64,000 nt of DNA, from contig NZ_CP084550.1 of the NCBI RefSeq assembly GCF_021800405.1, positions 1,302,001 through 1,366,000 on the forward strand, given 5' to 3'. The stretch's first letter is position 1, and every line of letters starts with the position of its first letter. Origin of the DNA: Arthrobacter sp. FW306-07-I. GTDB taxonomy: Bacteria > Actinomycetota > Actinomycetes > Actinomycetales > Micrococcaceae. The notes below the pieces were generated by a model. It ran no database searches and was not told the origin of the DNA. It worked only from the letters and a program-made list of their open reading frames with translations. Below, one piece after another: positions 42,155 through 51,056 of the stretch. A program made the translations under genes and the position numbers.

Positions 42155-43387
42155 ATGTACCGAAAGAAAGTCCTCACCTCGTTGGCAGCAGCAGCCACAT
42201 TCAGCATGCTGCTGTCGGCCTGTGCCAACCAGGCGGGCCCCGGCACCACCGAAAGCTCGGGTTCGTCCGGCAAGGTGAACATCCCCGCCATTTCGAAAGT
42301 GGATGTCCCCGCCGGTGCCGTCAAGCCGGCCGGTGACGGCAAGGCCACCTGCCCCGCGACCACCACGCTGGCCTACGCAGGCGCGCAGACCGGTCCCAAC
42401 GCGCAGCTGGGCGTCAACATCTTCAACGGCATCCAGCTGGCCATCGACCAGCACAACAAGGCCAACCCCGGCTGCCAGGTCCAGTTCAAGAAGTTCGATA
42501 CCGAAGGTGACCCCAACAAGGCCACCGGCCCCGTCACCCAGATGGTGAGCGAGCCGGACATCGTTGGTGTAGTCGGCCTGCCGTTCTCGGGCGAATCCAA
42601 GGCCACGGGCAACATCTTCGAGCAGAAGGGCCTGGTCCACATCACGCCGTCGGCCACCAACCCCACGCTGACCGAAAACGGCTGGACCACCTTCTTCCGG
42701 GGCCTCGGCAATGACGCCGTCCAGGGCCCGGCAGCAGCGAAGTTCCTCACCGGCAAGCTTGGCGCCAAGAAGGTCTACCTGGTCCAGGACGACTCCGACT
42801 ACGGCATTGGCCTTGGCACCTCCACCTCCGCCGGACTTGGCAGCGCACTGGCCGGAACGGAAAAGGTGACCACCGGGCAGAAGGACTTCTCGGCAGTCAT
42901 CTCCAAGATCATGAACGCAAAGGCCGACGCCGTGTTCTACGCCGGCTACTACGCCGAGGGTGCACCGTTCGACCAGCAGTTGGTTGGCAAGGGCTTCACC
43001 GGAACCTTCGTGGCGCCGGATGGCGTCAAGGATGACCAGTTCATCAAGCAGGCAGGCGACGCCTCAAACAACGCCTACTTCACCTGCCCCTGCATCCCCG
43101 GTGAACTGATCACCGACTTCGCTTCCGCATACAAGGATGTCTCCAAGGGCGCAGAACCCGGAACGTACTCGATCGAAGGCTACGACGCCGCTACTGTCCT
43201 CCTGTCCGGCATCGATGCGGGCAAGCAAAGCCGCGCGGACCTGCTGGCCTGGGTCAAGGCCTACGACAAGGACGGCCTGAGCAAGCACTACAAGTGGGAC
43301 GCCAAGGGTGAGCTCCAGGCCCCGACCGTCTACGGCTACAAGGTGGAGAACGGCAAGATCGTCCCCGTCGGCCCCATCGGGGAGTAG
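42155..43387 (+). CDS. livJ: Branched-chain amino-acid-binding lipoprotein
   Basis: The extracytoplasmic receptor of the liv ABC importer (periplasmic-binding-protein type I fold). The 410-residue precursor has KK near the start, a hydrophobic core and lipobox LSAC with lipid cysteine 23. A low-complexity linker (TTESSGSSG) leads to the domain: TLAYAGAQTGPNAQLG, GVVGLPFSGESKATGN and VYLVQDDSDYGIG. Ligand preference (Leu/Ile/Val or another amide) is not certain. ATG 42155 follows GGAAGG. A strong intrinsic terminator after the gene favours excess receptor over permease. Confidence 0.92.
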   Translation: MYRKKVLTSLAAAATFSMLLSACANQAGPGTTESSGSSGKVNIPAISKVDVPAGAVKPAGDGKATCPATTTLAYAGAQTGPNAQLGVNIFNGIQLAIDQHNKANPGCQVQFKKFDTEGDPNKATGPVTQMVSEPDIVGVVGLPFSGESKATGNIFEQKGLVHITPSATNPTLTENGWTTFFRGLGNDAVQGPAAAKFLTGKLGAKKVYLVQDDSDYGIGLGTSTSAGLGSALAGTEKVTTGQKDFSAVISKIMNAKADAVFYAGYYAEGAPFDQQLVGKGFTGTFVAPDGVKDDQFIKQAGDASNNAYFTCPCIPGELITDFASAYKDVSKGAEPGTYSIEGYDAATVLLSGIDAGKQSRADLLAWVKAYDKDGLSKHYKWDAKGELQAPTVYGYKVENGKIVPVGPIGE

Positions 43388-43403
43388 CAGTCAAGCAGGA
43401 ATC

Positions 43404-43445
43404 GGCTGTGGGGGCCAGCAGATGCGGCCCCCACAGCCTTTTCTT
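43404..43445 (+). terminator. Intrinsic terminator between livJ and livH
   Basis: A perfect 13-bp stem (43404-43416 with 43426-43438) followed by TTTTCTT. It sits 16 nt after livJ and about 95 nt before livH, so livHMGF depends on readthrough or a second promoter in the gap. Confidence 0.9.
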
Positions 43446-43539
43446 CGCTTGGCAGCATTTCACGACCAACCCAGGTCACTAGACACAAGTCCCACGGCCG
43501 GGCCCACAAAGCCGCGTGCAACTGGATCAGGACGTTCCC

Positions 43540-44547
43540 ATGCTTTCCACTCTTGTCCCACTACTCCCGACGGAAAACGACTGGATTACCTTCGACATAC
43601 CGTCCCTGGCCGAAAACTTCTGGAGCGCCACCTTTGACGGCCTCACCTTCGGAGCCATCTACGCGCTCGTAGCGTTGGGTTACACCCTGGTTTACGGCGT
43701 GCTCAACCTGATCAACTTCGCCCACTCGGAAGTGTTCATCGTCGGTTGCTACGCAGTCTTTTTCACCCTCAGCAGCCTTGGCTTTGGCCCTTCCGCACCC
43801 CGGCTCGATATCTGGGCCATCATCCTCAACCTGCTGCTGGCGCTGGTTCTGGCCATGCTTGCCTCCGCGGTGACGGCCTTCCTGCTGGAACGCATCGCCT
43901 ACAAGCCCCTCCGCCGGCGGAACGCCCCGCGCCTGGTCTTCCTGATCACCGCCATCGGCGCTTCCTTCACCATCCAGTACCTGATCTACCTGTGGCGTGG
44001 TCCCAGCCCTGAGCTTGCCCTCACGATGTTCCGGCCCACACCCATCTTCGATGTCTTCGGCACCATCATCGACTCCCAACAGCTGGTGATCATCATTGCC
44101 GCGGTAATCATGATGGTGGGCATCGACAGGTTCATCAGCAAGTCGCGCACCGGCCGCGGCATCCGCGCAGTCGCCCAGGACCCCGACACCGCCACGTTGA
44201 TGGGCGTCAACAAAGAGCGCATCATTATTACCACCTTCGTCATCGGAGGCCTGCTTGCAGGAGCCGCCGCCTTGTTCTATGTCATGAAGATCCCGTCCGG
44301 TGTCCAGTACAGCGGTGGGTTCGTCCTTGGCATCAAGGCGTTCGCGGCCGCGGTACTGGGCGGCATCGGCAACGTCCGCGGTGCCCTGCTGGGCGGCCTG
44401 CTGCTCGGCCTGATCGGCAACTACGGCCAGATCCTGCTGGGCAACTCGCAGTGGACCGACGTCGTGGCGTTCGTGGTGCTGGTGCTGGTGCTGCTGCTGC
44501 GGCCCGAAGGCATCCTGGGCACCTCCCTTGGAAGGAGCAAAGCATGA
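43540..44547 (+). CDS. livH: Branched-chain amino-acid ABC permease LivH
   Basis: A membrane subunit of the liv importer, 335 residues, with about eight hydrophobic segments. Family features are LTFGAIYALVALGYTLVYGVLNLINFAHSE, GRGIRAVAQDPDTATLMGVN (the ATPase-coupling loop), and AAVLGGIGNVRGALLGGLLLG. ATG 43540 is preferred because AGGA lies at 43529-43532 with good spacing; GTG 43516 is an alternative adding 8 residues. The stop overlaps livM as ATGA. Confidence 0.94.
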   Translation: MLSTLVPLLPTENDWITFDIPSLAENFWSATFDGLTFGAIYALVALGYTLVYGVLNLINFAHSEVFIVGCYAVFFTLSSLGFGPSAPRLDIWAIILNLLLALVLAMLASAVTAFLLERIAYKPLRRRNAPRLVFLITAIGASFTIQYLIYLWRGPSPELALTMFRPTPIFDVFGTIIDSQQLVIIIAAVIMMVGIDRFISKSRTGRGIRAVAQDPDTATLMGVNKERIIITTFVIGGLLAGAAALFYVMKIPSGVQYSGGFVLGIKAFAAAVLGGIGNVRGALLGGLLLGLIGNYGQILLGNSQWTDVVAFVVLVLVLLLRPEGILGTSLGRSKA

Positions 44548-45788
44548 GTATGACGGACGGCCCCACGCCTCTGCAGACAGCAGCGGCCGAGCAGGCGGCA
44601 GAGGACCGCGAAGCCTCCGCCAAAGCCGCAGGGCGGAGCGACCTTCAGCGGGGGAGACGCAAGCCCGGCTACTTCTCCGACCGGTGGCAGGCCCTGTCCC
44701 GCCAACAGCAATGGGCATTCCTGGTGGTTGTGGTGGTGCTGGCCTACCTGCTGCCGCTGATCAACCCGCCGATCTTCACTACTGAACCGGGCAACAACTT
44801 CGCCCTGGCCTGCTTCGACATGGCCCGGTTTGCACTGATCGCAGTTGGGCTCAACATCGTGGTGGGCTACGCCGGATTGCTGGACCTGGGATACGTCGCC
44901 TTCTTCGCGGTGGGTTCCTACGTTGCGGCGATGCTGACCAGCCCGGATTCGCCGTACTTGCACATCCCCTATCTATGGACGCTTCCGGTGGCCATGGCGG
45001 TCACCATGTTCTTCGGCGTCATGCTGGGCGTGCCCACGCTCCGTCTCAGGGGTGACTACCTTGCCATCGTGACGCTCGGCTTCGGGGAGATCATCCGCAT
45101 CCTGGCCACGATCATCCCGGCCATGAAGGGCCAGGTGGGCTTCCAGAACGTCGGACACCCGCCGGGTACCGCGGCTGACGGCACGCCCATTTTCTCCAAC
45201 TCAAACGGTGTGCCCTGGTACTGGCTGACGCTGACCATCATCATCATCGTCACCCTCCTGGTGGGCAACCTGGAACGCAGCCGTGTCGGCCGGGCCTGGA
45301 TCGCCATCCGCGAAGATGAGGACGCCGCGGAAATCATGGGTGTTCCCACCTTCAAATACAAGGTGTGGGCCTTCGCCATCGGTGCTGCCGTCGGCGGCCT
45401 GTCCGGTGCCTTGTTCGCCGGCCAGGTGGGGTTCGTGAACAACCAGAAGTTCGACGTCACCACATCCATCCTGTTCCTCGCCGCCGTCGTCCTGGGCGGC
45501 GCCGGCAACAAGGTAGGGGCCATTCTTGGCGGAGCCCTGGTCAGCTACATCCCGCTCAGGTTCACGGCCATCGCCGAGTACAAATACCTGATCTTCGGCG
45601 TTGCGTTGGTGCTGATCATGATCTTCCGTTCCCAGGGGCTGCTTCCGGCCCGGCAGCGGCTGCTCGCGTACGGCAGGACGGCTTTGAACAAGGTCGCCAG
45701 CCGCGATGCCACCGAACCCAAAGACACCGACACGCCGGCGCCCGGTCCTGATACCCGCGCCGCCGGGCAGAGAGGAGCGGAGGCATGA
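44544..45788 (+). CDS. livM: Branched-chain amino-acid ABC permease LivM
   Basis: The second liv membrane subunit, 414 residues. A polar, charged N-terminus of about 60 residues precedes the first helix ([16 protein letters not shown]). Features: [66 protein letters not shown] (coupling loop) and [20 protein letters not shown]-terminal tail of about 40 residues is polar. ATG 44544 overlaps the livH stop and has GGAAGGAG upstream; the end overlaps livG by 4 nt. Confidence 0.94.
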   Translation: MSMTDGPTPLQTAAAEQAAEDREASAKAAGRSDLQRGRRKPGYFSDRWQALSRQQQWAFLVVVVVLAYLLPLINPPIFTTEPGNNFALACFDMARFALIAVGLNIVVGYAGLLDLGYVAFFAVGSYVAAMLTSPDSPYLHIPYLWTLPVAMAVTMFFGVMLGVPTLRLRGDYLAIVTLGFGEIIRILATIIPAMKGQVGFQNVGHPPGTAADGTPIFSNSNGVPWYWLTLTIIIIVTLLVGNLERSRVGRAWIAIREDEDAAEIMGVPTFKYKVWAFAIGAAVGGLSGALFAGQVGFVNNQKFDVTTSILFLAAVVLGGAGNKVGAILGGALVSYIPLRFTAIAEYKYLIFGVALVLIMIFRSQGLLPARQRLLAYGRTALNKVASRDATEPKDTDTPAPGPDTRAAGQRGAEA

Positions 45789-46750
45789 GCTCCGAGGAAA
45801 GGCACGCAGGCTCCAGCAGCGTGGAAGAGCAGCCGGCACACGAGGCCGCAACCCCGGAGGGCACCGCGGCTCCGGTGGCGCCGGAACTGGACATGGAAGC
45901 TTTGGCCGAGGCCGGAGTGGACCAGGAACTGGCAGAAAAGGTGGCTCCGGACCGCGATATTGCGGTCAAGGTGGGCGACAACATTGTTGAGGTGCAGAAC
46001 CTGACCATTAAGTTCGGCGGCCTGGTGGCGCTGGACAACGTCAGCTTCAACATCAAGCGGGGTGAGATCCTGGGGCTGATCGGCCCCAACGGCGCCGGGA
46101 AGACCACCTGCTTCAACGCGATGACCGGCGTCTACAAACCATCCAGTGGGAAGGTGGTGCTGGAAGGCCAGGTCCTGAACGGCATCAAGCAGCACAAGAT
46201 CACGCGCCTGGGCCTGTCACGAACATTCCAGAACATCCGCCTGTTCGGCGAAATGACTGCCCTGGAGAACGTGGTGGTGGGCCTGGACGCACGGCACCGG
46301 ACCAGCGTCGGCGGAGCGCTGCTGCGCCTGCCCACGCACATTAGGGAGGAAAAGTCGGCCATCGAGCGCGGCATGGCCCTGCTTGACTTCGTGGGCATCG
46401 GCAGCCATGCGCACGTCCTGTCCCGGCAACTCCCGTACGGCTACCAGCGCCGGCTCGAAATCGCACGGGCGTTGGCCACGGACCCAAAGGTGCTGTGCCT
46501 TGACGAGCCTGCAGCCGGCTTCAACCCGGCCGAAAAAGAGGAGTTGATGGCGCTGATCCGCACCATCAGGGACGAGGGCTACACGGTGCTGCTGATTGAG
46601 CACGACATGAAGCTGGTGATGGGCGTGACAGACCGGATTGTCGTGCTGGAGTTTGGGAAGAAGATTGCGGACGGACTGCCGCGGGAGATCCGCGAGGATC
46701 CGCGCGTTATTGCCGCCTACCTAGGAGAGCCCGAAGATGACGTTGCTTGA
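45785..46750 (+). CDS. livG: Branched-chain amino-acid ABC ATPase LivG with acidic N-terminal extension
   Basis: One of the two ATPases of the liv importer. The ABC domain runs from about residue 62 to the end: [16 protein letters not shown], Walker [21 protein letters not shown], signature-region [17 protein letters not shown] (LPYGYQRR is the LivG version of LSGGQ), Walker [14 protein letters not shown] and [10 protein letters not shown]. The first 60 residues are an unusual acidic, Ala/Glu/Pro-rich extension not found in typical LivG (about 255 residues), here 321 in total. ATG 45785 overlaps livM (ATGA); a start at a later codon cannot be excluded. Confidence 0.92.
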   Translation: MSSEERHAGSSSVEEQPAHEAATPEGTAAPVAPELDMEALAEAGVDQELAEKVAPDRDIAVKVGDNIVEVQNLTIKFGGLVALDNVSFNIKRGEILGLIGPNGAGKTTCFNAMTGVYKPSSGKVVLEGQVLNGIKQHKITRLGLSRTFQNIRLFGEMTALENVVVGLDARHRTSVGGALLRLPTHIREEKSAIERGMALLDFVGIGSHAHVLSRQLPYGYQRRLEIARALATDPKVLCLDEPAAGFNPAEKEELMALIRTIRDEGYTVLLIEHDMKLVMGVTDRIVVLEFGKKIADGLPREIREDPRVIAAYLGEPEDDVA

Positions 46751-47450
46751 GCTTGAGGGCGTATCTGTCCACTACGGCCGGATCCAGGCCCTGCGCGACA
46801 TTTCCTTCACGGTGGACGAAGGTGAAGTGGTGGCGCTGATCGGTGCCAACGGCGCCGGCAAGACCACCACAATGCGCACCATCTCCGGCCTCTTGAACTG
46901 TTCCGAAGGCAAGATCACCTTTGCCGGCCAGGACATCACCAAGATGAAGGCCCACATCCGGGTGGTGCACGGGATTTCGCAGGCCCCCGAGGGGCGCGGC
47001 ATTTTCCCCGGCATGACCGTCATGGAAAACCTGGATATGGGAACCTTTGGCCGTAAGGACAGGAGCGGCGTGGCGAAGGACCTGGACCGCGTCTTCGACC
47101 TGTTTCCCCGGCTGAAGGAGCGGGAGAAGCAGTTCGGCGGCACGATGTCCGGCGGTGAGCAGCAGATGCTGGCGATCGGGCGGGCCCTGATGTCCAACCC
47201 GAAGCTCCTGCTGCTGGACGAGCCCTCCATGGGCCTGGCACCGCAGTTCATCCGCCAAATCTTCAGGATCATCAAGGAAATCAACAACCAGGGCACCACC
47301 GTGCTGATGGTGGAGCAGAACGCCAACCAGGCACTGGCGGGCGCCCACCGCGCCTTCGTGCTGGAAACGGGGGAGATCACCCGCAGCGGCACAGGAAAGG
47401 AACTGCTGGAGGATCCCTCGGTCAAGGAGGCCTACCTGGGCGTGGGATAG
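46737..47450 (+). CDS. livF: Branched-chain amino-acid ABC ATPase LivF
   Basis: The second ATPase, 237 residues, standard length. Walker A GANGAGKTT, the Q-loop region ISQAPEGRGIFPGMTV (typical of LivF), signature MSGGEQQMLAIGRALM, Walker B LLLLDEPSMGLAP and the H-loop equivalent LMVEQNANQAL. It overlaps livG by 14 nt and closes the operon, which is followed by the inverted repeat at 47461-47515. Confidence 0.95.
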   Translation: MTLLELEGVSVHYGRIQALRDISFTVDEGEVVALIGANGAGKTTTMRTISGLLNCSEGKITFAGQDITKMKAHIRVVHGISQAPEGRGIFPGMTVMENLDMGTFGRKDRSGVAKDLDRVFDLFPRLKEREKQFGGTMSGGEQQMLAIGRALMSNPKLLLLDEPSMGLAPQFIRQIFRIIKEINNQGTTVLMVEQNANQALAGAHRAFVLETGEITRSGTGKELLEDPSVKEAYLGVG

Positions 47451-47460
47451 TTCGGCTCAC

Positions 47461-47515
47461 GGGGCCCGGTGCGCATAGCAACGCAACGGTCACGGTTCGG
47501 TTGCAACCGGGCCCC
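47461..47515 (+). terminator. Large hairpin after livF
   Basis: Perfect 10-base arms GGGGCCCGGT (47461-47470) and ACCGGGCCCC (47506-47515), with additional GCAAC/GTTGC pairing inside. It lies 11 nt after the livF stop and probably ends the liv transcript. There is no U-tract. Confidence 0.7.
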
Positions 47516-47598
47516 TGGGGAACTTTCCCGGCCGCCGCCACGTGGGAATTGGTAGCGTAACAAAACCATCACCCACACCCACATGGAGGAACACCGCA

Positions 47599-48513
47599 AT
47601 GGCACTTGGCGGCAACCCGATCTTCAACGGAAAGAGTTTCCGTGGAGCCACCCAGGCACCGCCTGTCCCGCAGGCTCCTTATGGCGCTCCCTACGGCCAG
47701 CAGTCATACGGCCAGTCGCCGTACGGCCAGCCGTCATACGGCCAGGCACCCTACGGCCAGCAGGGCTGGGGCACGCAGCCGCAGAACATGACCGACGAAC
47801 AGCTGCGGCAGATGTACGCCCAGCCGTCCGCCGGTCCCGCAGACACCGGCCGCATGACCTTTGACGACGTCATCATGAAGACCGCGGCCTGCCTCGGTGC
47901 AGTATTGGTGGGCGCAGCCATCACGCTCACCGTCGGCCTGCCGCTGGCCTCCTTGCTGATGATCGTCGGCGCACTGGGCGGCTTCGTCCTGGCCCTCGTG
48001 AACACCTTCAAGAAGCAGCCGTCGCCGGCACTGATCCTCGCCTACGCGGCCTTGGAAGGACTCTTCCTCGGTGGCCTGACCCGGATCTTGGACACGCAAT
48101 ACCCCGGTGTAGGGCTGCAGGCGGTTGTGGGCACGCTCTCGGTGTTCGCCGTGACCCTGCTTCTCTTCAAGAGCGGCAAGGTGCGCGCAACACCCAAGGC
48201 CATGCGGTTCTTCATGATCGCACTTGGCGGCTACGCCCTCTTCTCTATCGTCAACCTCGTCATGATGCTGACCGGCGTGACGAACGAACCCTTCGGCCTG
48301 CGCAGCGGAATGCTGGGCGTCTTCATCGGCCTGCTGGCCATCGGGCTTGCTGCCTTCTCGCTGATCATGGACTTCACCAGCATTGAGGAAGGTGTCCGCA
48401 GCGGCGCCCCGCAGCGCTTCTCCTGGACGGCGGCCTTTGGCCTGACTGTCACCCTGGTGTGGCTGTACGTGGAGATCATCCGCCTGCTGGCCATTCTTCG
48501 CGGCGACGACTAG
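47599..48513 (+). CDS. Bax inhibitor-1/YccA-like membrane protein with Tyr-Gly-Gln repeats
   Basis: A BI-1 (TMBIM/YccA) family membrane protein of 304 residues. ATG 47599 has GGAGGA at 47585-47590. The first 95 residues are a soluble, Pro/Gln/Tyr-rich tail with repeated YGQ and PYGQ units. About seven membrane helices follow: MTFDDVIMKTAACLGAVLVG, LALVNTFKKQPSPALILAYAALEGLFLG, and the terminal FGLTVTLVWLYVEIIRLLAILRGDD with the acidic end typical of the family. Calcium leak or protease-associated roles are known for relatives; the role here is unknown. A candidate TAGCGT -10 lies at 47553-47558. Confidence 0.9.
   Translation: MALGGNPIFNGKSFRGATQAPPVPQAPYGAPYGQQSYGQSPYGQPSYGQAPYGQQGWGTQPQNMTDEQLRQMYAQPSAGPADTGRMTFDDVIMKTAACLGAVLVGAAITLTVGLPLASLLMIVGALGGFVLALVNTFKKQPSPALILAYAALEGLFLGGLTRILDTQYPGVGLQAVVGTLSVFAVTLLLFKSGKVRATPKAMRFFMIALGGYALFSIVNLVMMLTGVTNEPFGLRSGMLGVFIGLLAIGLAAFSLIMDFTSIEEGVRSGAPQRFSWTAAFGLTVTLVWLYVEIIRLLAILRGDD
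47692..47766 (+). repeat. 15-bp tandem repeats encoding YGQ motifs
   Basis: About five units built around TACGGCCAG spaced 15 bp apart, encoding (P/S)YGQ(S/P/A). The repeats keep frame and form the disordered N-terminal tail of the BI-1 protein. Confidence 0.8.
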
Positions 48514-48548
48514 GCACCCAGGCAGCTTCCGTCGTCGTAGGTTAAATA

Positions 48549-48581
48549 CCGTGGGCCCCACCAAACCGGTGGGGCCCACGG
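48549..48581. terminator. Bidirectional terminator between the BI-1 gene and galK
   Basis: A perfect 14-bp stem (48549-48562 with 48568-48581) with a 5-nt loop, followed by GTTTAA on the plus strand and preceded by TTAAAT. It sits between convergent genes and can serve both strands. Confidence 0.85.
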
Positions 48582-48612
48582 CCGTTTAAGGCATCATGCT
48601 GCCGCCTCCCGG

Positions 48613-49800
48613 CTAGGCAATCCGCATGGCCCCGGCGGCAGGGGTGACGGTAAAGATCTCCGGCGCGGTGAAGCCGGCGTCGGCGAAAGCCTTCACGACG
48701 GCGTCACGCACCTTTTGTTCGGCGTCCACCGGGGTCAGCGCGATGGCTGCTCCGCCGAACCCGCCGCCCGTCATGCGGGCGCCGATGGCCCCGTTGGCCC
48801 GCGAGGTGTCCACAGCCAGGTCCAACTCGGGGCAGGAAATCTCGAAATCGTCGCGCATGGAGGCGTGGCTCGCGTCCAGCAGGGGACCGATGGCGCTGGG
48901 GCCGGGGCCGCCCAGCAGCTCAACGGTCTGGAGCACCCGGTCATTCTCCGTGACCACGTGCCGCACCCGCCGGAATGTCACCTCGTCCAGCAGGCCGCTG
49001 GCCTCCTCAAGATCGCCCACCTGGACGTCCCGCAGGGCCTTCACTCCCAGTACTTCGGCGCCCAGCTCGCAGGATGCGCGCCGTGAGGCGTAGCCCCCGT
49101 CAGAGTGCGAGTGCGACACCTTGGTGTCGATCACCAGGAGCACCAGGCCCGCGGGCCCCGTCTCGAAGGGCACCAGGCTTGCCGTCTGGTCCCGGCAGTC
49201 CAGGAAGACTGCGTGGCCCTCTGAGCCGCGCAGCGACGCGGACTGGTCCATGATGCCCGTGGGCGCTCCGACAAAGTCGTTTTCCGCCCGCTGGGTGGCG
49301 AGCACCATGTCCTGGGCAGCCAGGCCGGCGCCCGTGAGGTCGTTGAGGGCCGTGATGACCGCGCATTCGATGGCGTGCGACGACGAGAGGCCGGCTCCGA
49401 GCGGCACGTTTGAGTCCAGGAGCAGGTCCAGTCCGGGGACCTCGATGCCCTTCTCCCGAAGGGCCCACACGACGCCCAGGGGGTACTTGGTCCAGCCCTT
49501 CGCTGTGCCGGGCTGCAGCGAGCCGATGGTGGTGCTGACCACGCCTTGGTCCCCGTAGGTGGACAGCAGCCGTACGGTGTCGTCCCGGCGGACGGCAACG
49601 GCCACGCGGGCGGTGCGGTCGATGGCGAAGGGAAGGACGAAGCCCTCGTTGTAGTCGGTGTGTTCGCCAATGAGGTTCACCCGCCCCGGAGCCTGCCATA
49701 CGCCGTCGGGCGCGCTGCCGAACTCCTGCTCGAAGCGGGCGTCAAGGTCTACACGGGCGGCAGGTGCCGTGCCGGCCTGGTCCTGTTCCTGAATGTTCAT
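48613..49800 (-). CDS. galK: Galactokinase
   Basis: Phosphorylates galactose in the Leloir pathway. The 395-residue GHMP kinase has the galactokinase signature GRVNLIGEHTDYNEGFVLP (residues about 41-59), the ATP loop VPLGAGLSSSHA and the C-terminal MTGGGFGGAAIAL. The first 20 residues are Gln/Ala-rich and precede the fold. It follows galT with a 4-nt overlap (ATGA), giving a galT-galK operon, diverging from an aldose-1-epimerase-like gene. Confidence 0.96.
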   Translation of the reverse strand: MNIQEQDQAGTAPAARVDLDARFEQEFGSAPDGVWQAPGRVNLIGEHTDYNEGFVLPFAIDRTARVAVAVRRDDTVRLLSTYGDQGVVSTTIGSLQPGTAKGWTKYPLGVVWALREKGIEVPGLDLLLDSNVPLGAGLSSSHAIECAVITALNDLTGAGLAAQDMVLATQRAENDFVGAPTGIMDQSASLRGSEGHAVFLDCRDQTASLVPFETGPAGLVLLVIDTKVSHSHSDGGYASRRASCELGAEVLGVKALRDVQVGDLEEASGLLDEVTFRRVRHVVTENDRVLQTVELLGGPGPSAIGPLLDASHASMRDDFEISCPELDLAVDTSRANGAIGARMTGGGFGGAAIALTPVDAEQKVRDAVVKAFADAGFTAPEIFTVTPAAGAMRIA

Positions 49801-50954
49801 GCTGAGGCTCCTTCCGGGGTGGCCGCCATGGCGGCAGCAGGCGTGGACGACGGCGGGACCACCACTGCGCGCAGCCGCTCCGCCACAATTTCCGGCGTCG
49901 TGTCGTTAATGAAGGCGCCCATGGCTGCCTCCGACCCGGCCAGGTACTTCAGTTTATCGGCGGCCCGGCGGGGGGAAGTCAGCTGGAGGTGGAGGTAGCC
50001 GGCCGGCCGGAGGACGTCGTCCAGCGGCGCCTGGTGCCAAGCGGAAATGTAGGGCGTTGGCGTGGGGTACAGCGCATCCACACGTTTGAGCAGGTCCAGG
50101 TAGACCTGGGCCAGCTCATCCTTCTCCTCCCCGCCCAGCGCGGCCAGGTCGGGGACATGGCGGTGCGGAACGAGGTGGATTTCCAGCGGCCAGCGGGCTG
50201 CGAAAGGCACGTAGGCGCTGAAGTGACTGCCTTCAAGGATCATCCTGCTGCCGTCTTCCCGTTCGGCACGCAGCAGCGAGCCGGTCAGGGTGTCCCTGCC
50301 GTCTTTTGCGTCGTAGTACTTCCTGGCGGCGGCACCCAGGACTCCTGCGCGCGGTGTGACATATGGGTAGGCGTAGATCTGGCCATGGGGGTGGTGCAGC
50401 GTCACACCGATATCGGCCCCGCGGTTCTCGAACGGGAAGACCTGCTTGATGCCTTCCATGGCGCTGAGGGCAGCGGTGCGCTCCGACCACGCCTCGATCA
50501 CCGTGCGGGAGCGCTCCGGGGTCAGGCCGCTGAAGGACCCCGTGTGTTCGGGGGTGAAAGACACTACTTCGCAACGGCCGTAGGCAGGTCCTTTCGTTCC
50601 CCATGCGGCACCGTCCGGCACTGGTCCCAGGGCCGGCCCCAAGGAGGGGAACCGGTTTTCGAAGACCACAACGTCGTAATCGGCGGCAGGAATTTCGGAA
50701 GCGTTGCCCGGCGTGGTGGGACAAATGGGGCACTGGTCTGCCGGGGGGAGGTGGGTACGGGCCTGGCGATGTGCGGCGATGGCCACCCATTCGTCCGTCA
50801 GCGCATCGAAGCGGACCTCGCCCGGTTCACCCCGCGGCGGCAGCCCGCGGTGGTCTGTGGTGAGGTGTTCCGCGCGCGAGGTCGTGGTGCCGGCGTCGTC
50901 GAAGTAGATCAGCTCCCGGCCGTCGGAGAGTGTGGTGCTGGTAATCCCTGTCAT
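49797..50954 (-). CDS. galT: Galactose-1-phosphate uridylyltransferase
   Basis: Transfers UMP from UDP-glucose to galactose-1-phosphate. The 385-residue protein of the HIT superfamily has the catalytic HHPHGQIYAYPY motif near residue 187, zinc-type cysteines in DQCPIC, VVFENRFPSLGP and EIHLVPHRHVPDL. ATG 50954 is the start. The 100-nt AT-rich gap upstream separates it from the divergent epimerase gene and must carry its promoter, but I could not define a convincing -35/-10 pair. The last 20 residues are Ala-rich. Confidence 0.95.
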   Translation of the reverse strand: MTGITSTTLSDGRELIYFDDAGTTTSRAEHLTTDHRGLPPRGEPGEVRFDALTDEWVAIAAHRQARTHLPPADQCPICPTTPGNASEIPAADYDVVVFENRFPSLGPALGPVPDGAAWGTKGPAYGRCEVVSFTPEHTGSFSGLTPERSRTVIEAWSERTAALSAMEGIKQVFPFENRGADIGVTLHHPHGQIYAYPYVTPRAGVLGAAARKYYDAKDGRDTLTGSLLRAEREDGSRMILEGSHFSAYVPFAARWPLEIHLVPHRHVPDLAALGGEEKDELAQVYLDLLKRVDALYPTPTPYISAWHQAPLDDVLRPAGYLHLQLTSPRRAADKLKYLAGSEAAMGAFINDTTPEIVAERLRAVVVPPSSTPAAAMAATPEGASA

Positions 50955-51043
50955 GCAAAAAGTCTCGCATAAACGCTCAAGAATGAATAGTTAACAACAA
51001 AAAGTAACAGTGCGGCGTATGCGAAGACCCGGGCCGCGCGTTG

Positions 51044-51056
51044 TACGGTATTGGCC
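51044..51056 (+). promoter_or_regulatory. Leaderless promoter of the epimerase gene
   Basis: TACGGT (51044-51049) is followed by 7 nt and ATG 51057. The divergent gal region upstream (50955-51030) is markedly AT-rich for this genome and includes GTTAAC, a possible operator half. Confidence 0.55.
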
